From Nymphaea colorata (lineage: Eukaryota > Streptophyta > Magnoliopsida > Nymphaeales > Nymphaeaceae): a stretch of 64,000 nucleotides of DNA. The notes under the pieces are model-generated. The model had not been told where the DNA came from and made no database searches. It saw only the letters and a program-made list of their open reading frames with translations. Below are positions 36,953 to 48,064 of this stretch, in pieces. The stretch lies in the NCBI RefSeq assembly GCF_008831285.2, contig NC_045138.2:14582571-14646570 (forward strand), given 5' to 3'. Within the stretch, counting starts at the first letter, position 1, and every line of letters starts with the position of its first letter. The translations under genes and the position numbers were made by a program.

Positions 36953-39205
36953 CTATGATAACATTGGTGCAGAGCCAGGTTCTGTCTCAGGTGATTCAAA
37001 AGGGATTGGTTTTCTTGGTGCAGGCAAACGGCCAATACTGTCAACCTTATCCCGTTGCTTTGGTGGCGGTCTTGCTGGTCTTGGTAACAGCCTTCCCTTC
37101 TTCTCGAACCATTCTGGCTTGAGCAGTGCACGGAAGCCTAACTTGTTGTAGTAAACCTTCCTCACTGACCCACCTGCAGCTTCTACTGCTTCTTTTGCTC
37201 TGACTGTTACCCTTGACACCTGAATACATTTCATGAATGAGGAATGAGCTAATTGCTCCAGCAAGCAACAGCTAAGTGTACCATTATTACTTTCGACATG
37301 CCATGGTTACACATATGATTGACTATTAAAAGTGCTTCCTATTACATATAAATACTTTTCAGCTTTTTTCTCACTTTAATAGCAAAGAAAAACTATGATA
37401 TACTACAGTGTCCGGTATTATCAGTTTTTTTTTTTGTGTGTGCACCCATGTGTTTTGTGAGTGTCTATGTTCAAACACATTAAAATTAAACGACGGCCTA
37501 GGGAGCAGTTGATAGCCAGGTCAAAATTTTCAGGCCTACTTTTTGTTGAAGTTTTCCACCCCGTACAGGTTGTCATCAAGGGAAAAGAAAACCTGGATGA
37601 ATTTTTTCGTTGGTTTCATAGGCCAACAAATAAAGCATTTCCAAAATTTCACTTGGAGCTACAAGCTCTGACCATCTATCTTGAAAAAATTTCAAACGCC
37701 ACAAGCAAATGTCCCCTTATCGAACCATTTTTTGTCAAATGAATTAGAAAAGAGGCATTAATATGAATTTCAGAATGAGTTTGCTGTCTAAGCACGTCAT
37801 GAAGCACCTGAACTGAATGCCCTATGTCATATCAAAACATCATCCTAGACATGTGTCCCTCATTACACACATGGATGCATGCTCAGTCATGATATCAACA
37901 TTCGTCACAATTGTTCCGATGTTTTTTCAAATTTGCAAGTGGAACCGCTAAGCTGTTTGTCCATGTATCAAACTGGCTCAATGTCATATTGGTAACCCAT
38001 GAAAAATTACAGAAGCCCGTGAATCCCACGACAAAACCATAGGCAAAGATGGGATTATAGCTCCCACACTTTGCCCGAAACCATTGCCTTCTCAAAGGAA
38101 CCTCCGATGTGTGTTTGACTAATTTGTGGATTAGCACCATCACTAAATGTGCTTAATAGGTTTCTATATTCTACTTCCTTCAAGTCCACGTAATGCGTAC
38201 TTTAGTTATCGAAACAATCATCAATCCCTTTTCTCAAACTGGAATGCTTAGAATGTCATATACATATGCCAAAGGCTAAAAAGTGTCAAATTTTGAGTTT
38301 GCTTACCTCAAGGTGGATAGGCCACTTGATATGTTCAGCACCGCGTCCCATCAATCTTACACCATCTTCTATCTGCTTTCCAATGGCACCAGCATCCTGC
38401 AAATTGGAATACTGAGACGTGTATTTTCCAATTAACCAACGTGATGCAGAAGATGGGAGATAGGAAGCAAGCGTACCTTCAAGGTCTTCATTGTTATCAA
38501 CTCTGAGGAATCAATCCGGCCGAGATTTATGAGTTTTGCAATCTTTCCCAAGCCAACTGGCTATTTTATGAGCAGAAGATACAAGGCATCTTAGAAATAC
38601 TTTACAGGGCATTCATAATATAATTCAGCATCATACAGATGATGAGTGAAAAGAAATTGAATACAGTTGGCTGAAAATCGACTACCCAGAATAACAAACC
38701 CTGAGAAAGCCCCATATGAACAGAATTAAGATAGAACAAACAGAATGAATGAAGAACCACAGCAAGGAAAAGCGAAAAGGAATGCCTGAAACGTCAAACT
38801 GAAGGGATTTTTGAATCCTCTCTTGGGCAGCCTTCTCCTCAATGGCGTCTGCCCACCTTCGAAGCCGAACTTCATCGTCCCCCTGGCCTTCTGTCCCTTG
38901 TGTCCCCTTCCCGCGGTCTTCCCCTTCCCAGATCCAATACCTCTCCCTTTCCTCGTTTTCTGCTTCCTCGATCCCTTATTATCTCTGAGATCATTCAGGC
39001 TCAGGAGGCTACTGTACGACCTAAACCAACCACCAGAAAGAATGGGGTTTCTGGGTATCAGCGGAGAGTCGGGGACTCCATTGTTGGTGGATGACGGCAA
39101 CGTGCTCTGCACTCTCAACTTCAAAAATGATGAAGAAGAAGAAGGAGGATGAAGAGGATTTAGTAGAACCCGTAACGTGGGCGATAGTCTCCTCCACATT
39201 GCCAT
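36953..39205 (-). CDS. Mitochondrial large-subunit ribosomal protein uL15m, 4 exons
   Basis: This is a structural protein of the mitochondrial 50S-type subunit. Exons are 39205-38786, 38560-38477, 38396-38307 and 37219-36953, giving 286 residues. The first 65 or so residues (Arg/Ser-rich, [15 protein letters not shown]) look like a mitochondrial presequence. The L15 signature [18 protein letters not shown] lies at 91-108, followed by [18 protein letters not shown]. Exon 2 encodes [14 protein letters not shown], exon 3 [15 protein letters not shown] and exon 4 the conserved [20 protein letters not shown]. All joints are phase 0. Intron 1 must use a GC donor (TTTCAG|GCATTC) because no nearby GT donor gives a sensible protein; introns 2 and 3 are GT-AG. 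A second ATG lies two codons in. A 5'UTR intron at 39345-39280 (CAG|GTACGA ... CCGCAG) is plausible. Confidence 0.95.
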
Positions 39206-39279
39206 TCTTCCCCCACTTCTGTCACCGAAGGACGAGGTTATTCCCCACCGTGAATTAGGAGACGGAGAACACGCCGAGG

Positions 39280-40835
39280 CTGCGGGTTCGAAAAGGGAGA
39301 AGATGAAGAGACCTAGAAACTAATTCCGGGATCGCGTCCTCGTACCTGAGTCTCTCTCAGTGAGAAGGTTGTCCGGAGTGGAGATTGCCACTGATGCGAG
39401 TGGCGACCAGGACGATCTCATTGAGCTTGAGCCTTCTACCCTTCCCATCTTCCCCACAAAAATCGCGATATTTTCTAAAATACGGTTTCTCTCAGAAGCC
39501 CATCAGAAAATATCGGCCAGTGTAATTCAACAAAAGCGTAATACTATTAATCCAGAAACCTAGCCACCTCATTTTGGCATGTAAATTTACAATAATTTCA
39601 CATTACTCGCTGCTTTAAAAAGTTCCTCCCATATTCTTGTTTAGTTCCTGAAAATATCTGTGTTTTAAATTAATGATATTTACTTCCAAGGAGAAAGCTA
39701 TGTTTTTTACCGGCCTTTTAGGGTTTTAGAATGGTCCCACAGGCGGGTCTGACCTGTGGTGTGGTCGATTCAGGTCCCAAGTAAGAAAGAAATGTATGTG
39801 CCCCTAATTCCAAGTATGAACTTTGCCTTTTTAAATGTCTTGATATGGGCCTTTGATCGCCAACAAATATACATCCTTTTTTCTCCGTGAAAATAAAATA
39901 GAACGGGGAAGTAGAAACTATCAACATCTCAAGGCTATGAATGTGCGCATCGGTCACAATATGTGATGTCCATCAGGAAATTCAACCAGGGAATGAATGC
40001 AGCGATACTGGCATCCCAGTTTATACAATTCCTGTTCTGTTTATGAACCACATTTCAGGTTGAGTTTGTATTTTTTGGTGTAAAGATTCAACGTATTCTC
40101 CATTACATTCTGCAAAAAGAGAAGCACAAAAAGTTCAGGATGACATTCCGCAGTATGATTAAGCAAATGATCGCTTAGTTTGCATGTCATTTTACCACTC
40201 AGTGTTTACAGAGCAAGGAACATGTCAATGGTCCACAGATTTCATAAACTCCACAAGAAATGGATAACAAACGCACTTTGAATTGCAGGGTACCATTACC
40301 AATTGATTTAGACCGAAATGATTTAGTTCTGCAAGCATAACACCTAACTTCTGTTTCAAGAATGAACTCATTCTAACCAATGACAAAGCCTTATCGAGAA
40401 ACAGCATCAGAAACTCCAATATCGGCAAACAGCAAATTCATACTTAAATTCTAGTTGCAAAAATCTCTCCCAGACACTAACGTGATTCAAGCTGGTAACT
40501 CTGCTCATAAATCTGCGCCTTTCCATGAACATTGTTCACCAAATCATTGACGTGTGCAGAATTGACGAAACAAACTCCACAGACCGACAGACCAATCCCT
40601 TCCATAACGTGGTTCATGTTGCCTCTTTTCACCTACTCATTCAATAACATCAAGTCTGTAGGAACCCTGTTGATCATAGTAGACATTCCTTTTCTCCAGA
40701 CCACTTTCTTTTTCCTCGTTGAAATGTTTTCTTTTCTAAATCATATGGTCCCCTTGCACCACCATGCATCTTCGGGAACAAAAAAGTTATGGATAAACCC
40801 AATTAGTTCACGACACATAAACACCTATATTTCTT
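39280..40835. other. Upstream region of uL15m and 3' flank of the PORR gene
   Basis: The first 180 bp or so probably hold the uL15m leader. The rest is AT-rich, and no gene was recognised. Confidence 0.45.
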
Positions 40836-42068
40836 CTATGGCAAATTGCTGGAGAGATCTCTCAGAAATGACCTCGTTTCTTCATCTTTGTACAACCCCT
40901 CCTTCCATCCATCAAACTCTTTCCTTTGTGATTGAATTACCGACCGCTCACTCCCTGAGACAGCCGAAACCAAACCCTTCTTCCGCTTCTTCTCCAAGTT
41001 CGCCAAATGCCGTCGCCTATTGTACTCGTGGAGACCCTCCTGCATCAATTCCCCAAACTTCTCTTTCACGACTACCAGGGGATCCTTGTCGATCAACTCC
41101 GATCCAGAGTAACCCTCCCTCAGTACCACAGTGTGTCTCAGGTACCGATTCGACACGTAGAAGATGGCCGGATGCTTCATGAGAAATGGTCCAAGTTTTT
41201 CCGGCAACGCAAACTCCCTCCTAAAATGCCCTAATTTGACAATCGATGCCTTCTTCCACAGAGTCGAGGAAAGCAACTCGTGAATGAGCCCCACCGCCCT
41301 CTTCTCCATCTCCTTCACCCCCAATTCTCCGACGTCAGCATAGGGCGACACGTAGGGAGAAGAATTGAACTCCCTGAACCGATCCAACGACTTCCCCCAG
41401 GTCTCCGGCAGAAACCCCCGGAAGGCCGGCGTCGTCCCCCGCGCCCTGGCCCACGCCTCGACGGCGGAGATTGAGAAATCAGGGTTCCAGGAGGCGAGCT
41501 CGATCTCCAGGTTGCTCCTCCTCCCGGTGTAATTGACGATCCTGAACATTTCCGGATATTTCGGGATAATCCTGACGAGATAGTCGTCCGAGAAGCCAAA
41601 ATTCCTCTTCAGCTCGGCGAGTTTCACGGCATTGATCCGGCGGTGCACGGACATCATCAGCAGCCTGGCGAGTTTCTCGGCCATTAGAGGCTCCCGGGCG
41701 TCGCGGACGAACTCCTCCTCTTCGACAAGAGCATTCATTCGCTTAGTCAGGCGGCAGAGGAGCTCGCCTCCACCCCCGGCTTCGGAGGAGAAGACGTCGA
41801 AGCAGCAGGGGTATTTGCGGAGCCAGTTGAGGGCCTTCCCCTGGAGATCGAGGGTCTTGAAGCGCTTCTGAATTGATTGGACGGTAACGACGCCGTCGGG
41901 GCTGCGTAGGATGATGTTTTTGAGCTGGTTATTGACGATCCACCGGCGGTTGCGGGAGAGGGCCGCCTCGAGGGCGGGGTCCTTCTTCATCGACCAGGGT
42001 CCGGTGCCGGAGGAGGAGAAGTCACGGCCCTGCCGGAGAAACCGCGCTCGCAGAGCTACCGTCCTCAT
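40836..42068 (-). CDS. PORR-domain organelle RNA-binding protein (WTF1/RPD1 family)
   Basis: A single uninterrupted frame encodes 410 residues. The first 25 or so (MRTVALRARFLRQGRDFSSS) are Arg-rich with few acids, as in mitochondrial or dual targeting peptides. Residues of about 30-360 form a PORR (plant organelle RNA recognition, formerly DUF860) domain. Typical stretches are KDPALEAALSRNRRWIVNNQ, ALNWLRKYPCCFDVF, LVRIIPKYPEMFRIV, LPEKLGPFLMKHPAIFYVSN and LIDKDPLVVVKEKF. The tail is basic then acidic. Family members (WTF1 in plastids, WTF9 in mitochondria) bind group II introns and promote their splicing. The target intron here cannot be told from sequence. The gene is unusually GC-rich for the window. 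It is divergent from FBN5 with about 1.1 kb between starts. Confidence 0.95.
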   Translation of the reverse strand: MRTVALRARFLRQGRDFSSSGTGPWSMKKDPALEAALSRNRRWIVNNQLKNIILRSPDGVVTVQSIQKRFKTLDLQGKALNWLRKYPCCFDVFSSEAGGGGELLCRLTKRMNALVEEEEFVRDAREPLMAEKLARLLMMSVHRRINAVKLAELKRNFGFSDDYLVRIIPKYPEMFRIVNYTGRRSNLEIELASWNPDFSISAVEAWARARGTTPAFRGFLPETWGKSLDRFREFNSSPYVSPYADVGELGVKEMEKRAVGLIHELLSSTLWKKASIVKLGHFRREFALPEKLGPFLMKHPAIFYVSNRYLRHTVVLREGYSGSELIDKDPLVVVKEKFGELMQEGLHEYNRRRHLANLEKKRKKGLVSAVSGSERSVIQSQRKEFDGWKEGLYKDEETRSFLRDLSSNLP

Positions 42069-43148
42069 CCTCCGCCGCCGCCGAGTCTTTCACTTACTTC
42101 TTCCGTTCGTACGATTTCCGGGACGGAAACGACGAAGCACGGACAGCGGGAAGCATAGCAGCAAACGGCGGCAAGGAACGATGGCGCGAGCAGAGCGTCA
42201 ACGGGTCGGAGCCGAAGAGTATACAGATACATCCAGATTCATATCAATGGAGACTTAACCGTTCCGAATCCAGCCAGATAAGATTCGGTATCCCGATAAA
42301 TATATGTTAGATATAGGATGTTTTTCTTAAATTGCATTTAAATCCAAATTCAAATCTGATCGCATATTTGCTGAAAATTAAATCCAAATCCTAATATAAT
42401 TTAGATGTCATTTCTTAAATCTGAATCACATGTGATTTGATGATAAGATATTACATTTACATATAATCGTTGAAGACAATTGAGGTCTACACCTAACAGG
42501 AATGTTTGTATTAATGGTCCATTTCAAGCATAGATAATAACACTTTTGCTATGTATATATATTACATTGTATTAGTTAATCAACAATGTCAATTAGTATA
42601 AAGTCATTGTACAATGAAAGATGTGTAAACAAGATGCTTTTAGTTAGAAAATTAACATGTTAAATGCATTTATGAGATGCCAAAAACTTCGTATATTATT
42701 TGGCCATAGGCTAATATATAATAACATTTTTATAAAGATTTTTTTATACGTTTAAACATACAAAATGTATCTATAAGATTATATATATATTTGGTGACAA
42801 GAAGCATACAGTGTGTAAATAAGATCTGATCCAGAGTCATCTCTACCCTTACTTGTGGTGGCCTGGACGGTCAAGATGTAATTCTAGATGAGCCGTCACC
42901 GGTTCGGCCAATCAGGAGATGTGGGGATGTCCCATTCCCTGTGAATATCATTTTATTTTGCCGAAGCAACTGCTGTGCATTAAACCAATGCACCATTCTT
43001 TTTCAAAGTCTTCAATGCCAATGAATACTTGGCGTCTCACTGTGTCTCCCACTCGCTTCTTCCTCTTCTTCTTCTTCTTCTTCTCCGGCTGCTGTCTTCT
43101 GTCAACCCTTTCTGGGGCTTGACACCATTGTTGGGGCTAGGTATCACC
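42069..43148. other. Intergenic region between the divergent PORR and FBN5 genes
   Basis: The GC-rich stretch 42069-42250 is probably the PORR leader. The part from about 42850 is the likely FBN5 promoter and leader, with a (CTT)n run at 43064-43085. The middle is AT-rich, with (AT)n near 42550 and 42781. Confidence 0.5.
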
Positions 43149-45472
43149 ATGGCCACAAAGCTTCCTGGAACACCAATAAGGCCCTGCCATGTGTCGGCCA
43201 ATAGGATGACGATGCAGAGGATGAGATGTAGCAGAGGAATCTCAGCCACCCATTTCAAGAGATGGGGCTATGCGGGAAGAGAGCGGATAGTTGCAGGAAG
43301 CAGAAGGGGACTTGCCATTAGAGCCGAGGATGGAAGCTCTAGCGCTGCTGTGGCGGATGAGGGGCAAGGAGCAGGAGTCGTCCCGGAGTACAGGAGTCCT
43401 GCTGAAATCAAGGAGGCTCTGTATCACTCACTACAAGGTACGCCCTCCCTTTTATCCGTCTCATTGAAAGAGAGAGAGAGAGAGAGAGGAAAGACAAATT
43501 TGAGAATTTGGTATTCATCTAATTGAATTAAAACAGGATTCTAGAGGAAATTTTGCATACATTTCTGGACTGATAGTTGTAGTTGTGAGAGAGAGAGAGA
43601 GAGAGGGAGAGAGATTCAAATGTCAGAATTTGGTATTTATCTGGTTGAATTAAAACAAAGTTCCATAGGAAAGACTGGGATCCTTCTGCTCCATTTCTCG
43701 ATTCAAAGTTGTGAGTGGGAGAAAGAGAAGGGGAGAGACTGAAATTGAGAATTTGGTGTTTATCTGGTTGAGTTAAAACAGGAATCCAGGGAAGACTGCA
43801 TCTAGCTGCAAAGTTGCAGTTGAAGAGTGTGAGAGATTTGAAAGTTTGGTTTTTTATCTGATTGAGTGAAATCAATATTCTAGAGGAAAGGAAGAAAAAA
43901 ATGCGACTCTTTTACAACACTTCCAATTGTGATTCAATTAAGGCCTTCGATGAACACAGAGAGAGACACAAAGAGAGAGGGGGAGGATTCAAAAGGAAAC
44001 TGAGAATCTGGTCTTCATCTGATTGTCAGAAATAGGAACCTAGTTGACAGAGAAAAGAATGCAACTTTCCTGTACGTGGAGTTATAGTTGATTCACTGAA
44101 ACATTCAAGAAGGGAAAAGCACAGATCTTTTCCAGAAAGACCAAGTTGGTGTGAAGTGGATAGAACTCCCTTTTGGCTCTTCATCTTCTTCTGTCTGGTT
44201 GCAAAGAAATTTCTCAGTTGTCAAAATCATCAAGATCTGGTCGCCATATTTCAAAGACTCAAATCTCAAAACTTAGAGATGTCTGATTTTCTCAAGATTT
44301 TACATCTTTGTAGTGATACTAAAGCGGTAAAACTCTAATGTGAATCAATATATTTACATTTTTCCTGTAATCTTTCGTACCAAAAACAAAAATATTGCAA
44401 CGACATTCACGCTACGAATGGCAGAGCGAGAAAAGAAAATAAGTCTGATAGCGACAAAAGCAGTTAGAATTCCAAAAAGACGATATGTTTATATATGTGT
44501 TTTTTACAATATATAAGCCAAGGTTAAGGGAATCCCTTGACCTCTTTCCGGTCCACCTCCTAATTAACCTCCCAATTATGTGGACACTTGCCGTATCGGC
44601 TTGACCACTGAAACGGCATACTGGCCGATACCCATTGTCAGTATCGGTTTGATGCTGATTTTAATTTTCAATTTTTTAAATTAAAAACAGTTTAAAATAT
44701 TATAATTATTAAAAATAAAATTTAATGTAAGCCCATACACCGGCTCGGATTGATTGGTCAGGACCCACATATGGCGCTACCAACAATTCCATTTGTCCTG
44801 AAAGCTTATGTATGTGGACCAGAAAAATTTTGGAAAAGTATTTAAAAATTCCCATAAATCAATTTTCATTAAATTTATATCTACAACTATTGTTTCCCCC
44901 GCCAACAATGGTAAACAATTTTCATGTTTTTATTTTCTTCTTTTACAATTTTCATGTTTTTATTTTCTTCTTTTTTATCGATTAAATAAGTCCATCCAAA
45001 AAGTGGTCGCATGTGAAGGAAAGGATAATAGTATTAACAGTAACAAGGAGCAGTTCTCACGTTTTTTTTTTTTTCATTTTTAAAATTAAAAAATGGAGCA
45101 AAGGTGAAATGATGAAAATGTGACCGAGAGGACAAAGCGTTCTGCTCCTGTCTGCACCTTTTTCTATTCCAATACATTTTATTCATTTAACAAAAAAGTA
45201 GAAAACATAGCGTAGTACCATTAGATTATGACTGGAGAGTTATGATTTATGTACTTTATGAGGGAAGTTAAATACCGAAATACCAACTTAATATACAGTA
45301 ATATGTACCAAAATATACATAAAAACGGTCCATGAGCTATGTGGACTACGTAAACATAAAAAATGTTTGAACTTGAGTTAGTTGATGATTCACAAGGTGC
45401 CACGTTTAAATTAATTTGATGAAAAAAGTGTATCACAAATATATTTTAATTTCGAAAAGTAATTTTACCCAT

Positions 45473-45552
<80 letters not shown>

Positions 45553-47520
45553 TAATGTTGTCATCTATTGATGTACCATATGTCTTGAATGATATTCAAT
45601 AATGAAAGGAATCAATAGAGGAATATTTGGGGTAGCCTCAGCAAGAAAAGCAGAGATTGAAGGGTTGGTGAAGTCGCTGGAGTCCTGCAATCCCAATCCT
45701 GAACCAACTGGAGATCTGGAGAAGGTAAAGACTTGTGGACTTCTTCTTTTTTTTCTATGTGGAAACCATTAATTTATTCTCCTTCATTCAGCTGCTTCTT
45801 TAGTATGCAAAACAAGTGGTTAATGGGAAATAAAATAAACTCTGAGTCTGTTTTTATTGCACCACTAAAATTTTGTTGCATTTCTGTAAAATTTTCATAT
45901 TGGGCATTACTTTTTTCATTATCTGATGAGAAGCTTTGCACAGCATTTGTTCTATTTTTATCTTTTTGATAAAGAACTGAATAACTAAGATCCTCATCTT
46001 CTTGTAGGTTAGTGGGTGTTGGAAACTCATATACAGTACCATTTCAATCTTGGGCACAAAGAGAACTAAGCTAGGATTGAGAGATTTTGTCAGTCTTGAA
46101 GATTTCTTTCAGACCATTCACATCGATGAGGTATGGTAAATCTAAGATCGAATTCTTCTCTGCTTAGCCTGATTATACTGTAAGCAATTGGAACAGTTTC
46201 CCCTTGCTAATCATGTTTAGAAAATCTCAGACTATTGTGATAATGTAAAACTCCATAGACACTTGGAAAAAGGATTGCCGGCAGTAGCGAAGCCAGAAAA
46301 TTTTAGTCCAAAGGCACTGATGCGTAGGATCCCAATTTTGCTCTTTGAAAACTCTTAAACCTTTCTAATACCTAGTAAAATGGCTTAATTTGTGTGGGTT
46401 TATGTGGGCACCTACCCACTTGAGCCCACATCTGCTTCTGCCACTGCTTGACGGAAGTGCATCGACGGGGCCCAAGGAGACCATAATAGTGAGTGCTGTT
46501 CCTGTGTAAAAATGAGGTCTACTGTAAGAGAAGCAATGCTGCCATCAACTTTCTGAAACAGAATGCAGTCGGGACCAAACAGTTGACTCATGCTCATGTT
46601 GGTGGATGATTATGACAAAGTAGGCTACATCTGGGTCCAGAGTCAGATGCATGGAAGCAGCCAAAGGGGTAGGCTCGAGGCTGGTTAGCTTTGACTAGGC
46701 ATTGTACAGTCATTAATTGATCTGGGCTCATTCCGGCCAAGCCTGTTGGCACATGGGACATGCTAGTACCTGGCCTGACCCAGTTTGGCCGGGGCTAGAC
46801 CATACTAGGTTTGTGCCTGGAGATGATCAGCAAGTACCCTAGTTGGGCTGAATTTTGGTCAGGCCAACTGGACTACTGAGACCAACACTTCAGCACTTCT
46901 AGCCCTAAACCTGAGTGTTTATGGAGTTTTACCGTAACTGTTTAATGAAATGAAGAGCTAAATCAACGAGTTCAACCAGCCTTTTTGAGTTTAGGTGCGT
47001 GATCTTCTGACCATGACTGAGATTTTCTTGTTGAGTTTGTTGGAAGCCTGAAACTTGGATTCTGTGGCAGGGAAAAGCACTGAACACCGTCAACTTTCAG
47101 GTGAAGGGGTTGAAGTTGCTGAAAGGGCAGCTCACCGTTGTGGCCAATTTCAAAGTTACATCTCCCACTGTGAGTTACAACAAAGTGCTCAAAACTACAC
47201 GTTTCTGGTTTTGAGATTTCGCTTTGCAGAAGATTCAAGGAGATGACAATAATACTGCAATTTTTTTTCTAATCTTGCTTTAACAGAGAGTTGAAATCGA
47301 GTATCAGGATTCAACAATTGCTCCTGATCAGGTTTGAATTTCTGTTCTTTCAAATGGGTGCTTACCAATAAAATCAACAAAAAAAACTATATCAAAATTA
47401 CCCATTAATAATCTGTTTCTTTTATTGGAAATTTCAGCTTTTGAACCTCTTCAAAAAGAACTATGACCTGCTTCTTGCTATCTTCAACCCAGAGGGCTGG
47501 CTCGATATAACGTATCCTTT

Positions 47521-47559
<39 letters not shown>

Positions 47560-47679
47560 GCTGTTCCCCTCTTGAAAGAAAAAACTGTTGGTTCTTAATT
47601 TGATACAAGATATGTTGACGAGGATATGAGAATCGGACGGGACGACAAGGGCAACCTGTTTGTATTGGAAAGAGCATGA
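43149..47679 (+). CDS. FBN5: Plastid fibrillin / PAP-family protein, FBN5 type, 7 exons
   Basis: This is a plastid lipocalin-like PAP/fibrillin. FBN5 members bind solanesyl-diphosphate synthases and support plastoquinone-9 synthesis. Exons are 43149-43437, 45609-45724, 46008-46130, 47071-47169, 47287-47331, 47438-47511 and 47610-47679, giving 271 residues with all frames closing. Exon 1 holds a Ser/Arg-rich transit peptide and [13 protein letters not shown]. Family blocks follow: [76 protein letters not shown] and [16 protein letters not shown]. The C-terminal GRDxKGNxFVLER motif and WKLIYST are what separate FBN5 from FBN1-type proteins. Start is the first in-frame ATG. All introns are GT-AG. 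Intron 1 (2.2 kb) carries degenerate tandem repeats and long microsatellites. It converges with BOLA2, which ends 385 bp away. Confidence 0.93.
43480..44110. repeat. Five degenerate tandem repeats (about 95-160 bp) in FBN5 intron 1
   Basis: Units beginning near 43501, 43623, 43746, 43841 and 44000 share GAATTTGGT(A/G)TTTATCTG and GTTGA(A/G)TTAAAACAG-like text, with (GA)n tracts in several. They are well diverged, so the array is old. Confidence 0.7.
45475..45550. repeat. Compound microsatellite (TA)n(GA)n in FBN5 intron 1
   Basis: About 22 TA units pass into about 16 GA units, ending about 60 bp before exon 2. Confidence 0.97.
46275..46453. mobile_element. MITE-like element in FBN5 intron 3
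   Basis: The element spans 46281-46447. Its ends read GCAGTAGCGAAGCCAGA and, inverted, GCAGTGGCAGAAGCAGA. TTGCCG and TTGACG flank it (46275-46280, 46448-46453), a possible imperfect 6-bp target duplication. The body has TGTGGGCACCTACCCACTTG. It is probably related to the element at 12084-12249. Confidence 0.5.
47524..47558. repeat. (CT)n microsatellite in the last FBN5 intron
   Basis: It starts about 12 bp after the intron 6 donor and fills much of this 98-bp intron. Confidence 0.95.
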
Positions 47680-48064
47680 AGGGCAAGAGAAACGCATCAG
47701 TGATCACACCAGGAGGTCTCCCTAGAGAAGCTCCAAGATTCTAAATACAAAGCTGTTCTCAGAAACACAGTTTTATCAATCAATACCACGTTTCTATCTT
47801 ACTGACCCGTCAGACAAAATATTTTGGTATGGCGTGCAAACAGGAATCATGAAAGACCAACTTGCTGCCGACACATGCATATATATTGTGAATAATGAAG
47901 GTACCGCGGAAAGCGAATTATCAGAGTTACACCTTTTATAAATTTAAAGTTATTGTTTATTCCTGATAGATCAGGTTTCCAACAGCAAGACAAAGATAAG
48001 CATCCATACTGTCTATTGTTAATAGCATATTAAACGTACAACCAGCAAGCATAATGGAGATTTC
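47680..48064. other. Shared 3' region of convergent FBN5 and BOLA2
   Basis: About 385 bp holds the 3' ends of both genes. AATAAT-like signals occur near 47892 on the plus strand. The two 3'UTRs may overlap. Confidence 0.5.

Noticed and set aside
38726-38785. Extension of the uL15m exon 1 frame ([10 protein letters not shown]...)
   Set aside because: It does not match any L15 protein and is the intron; the next exon continues the family sequence exactly.
40532-42258. Several plus-strand ORFs of 64-216 codons over the PORR gene
   Set aside because: They are antisense shadows of a GC-rich single-exon gene with clear family identity.
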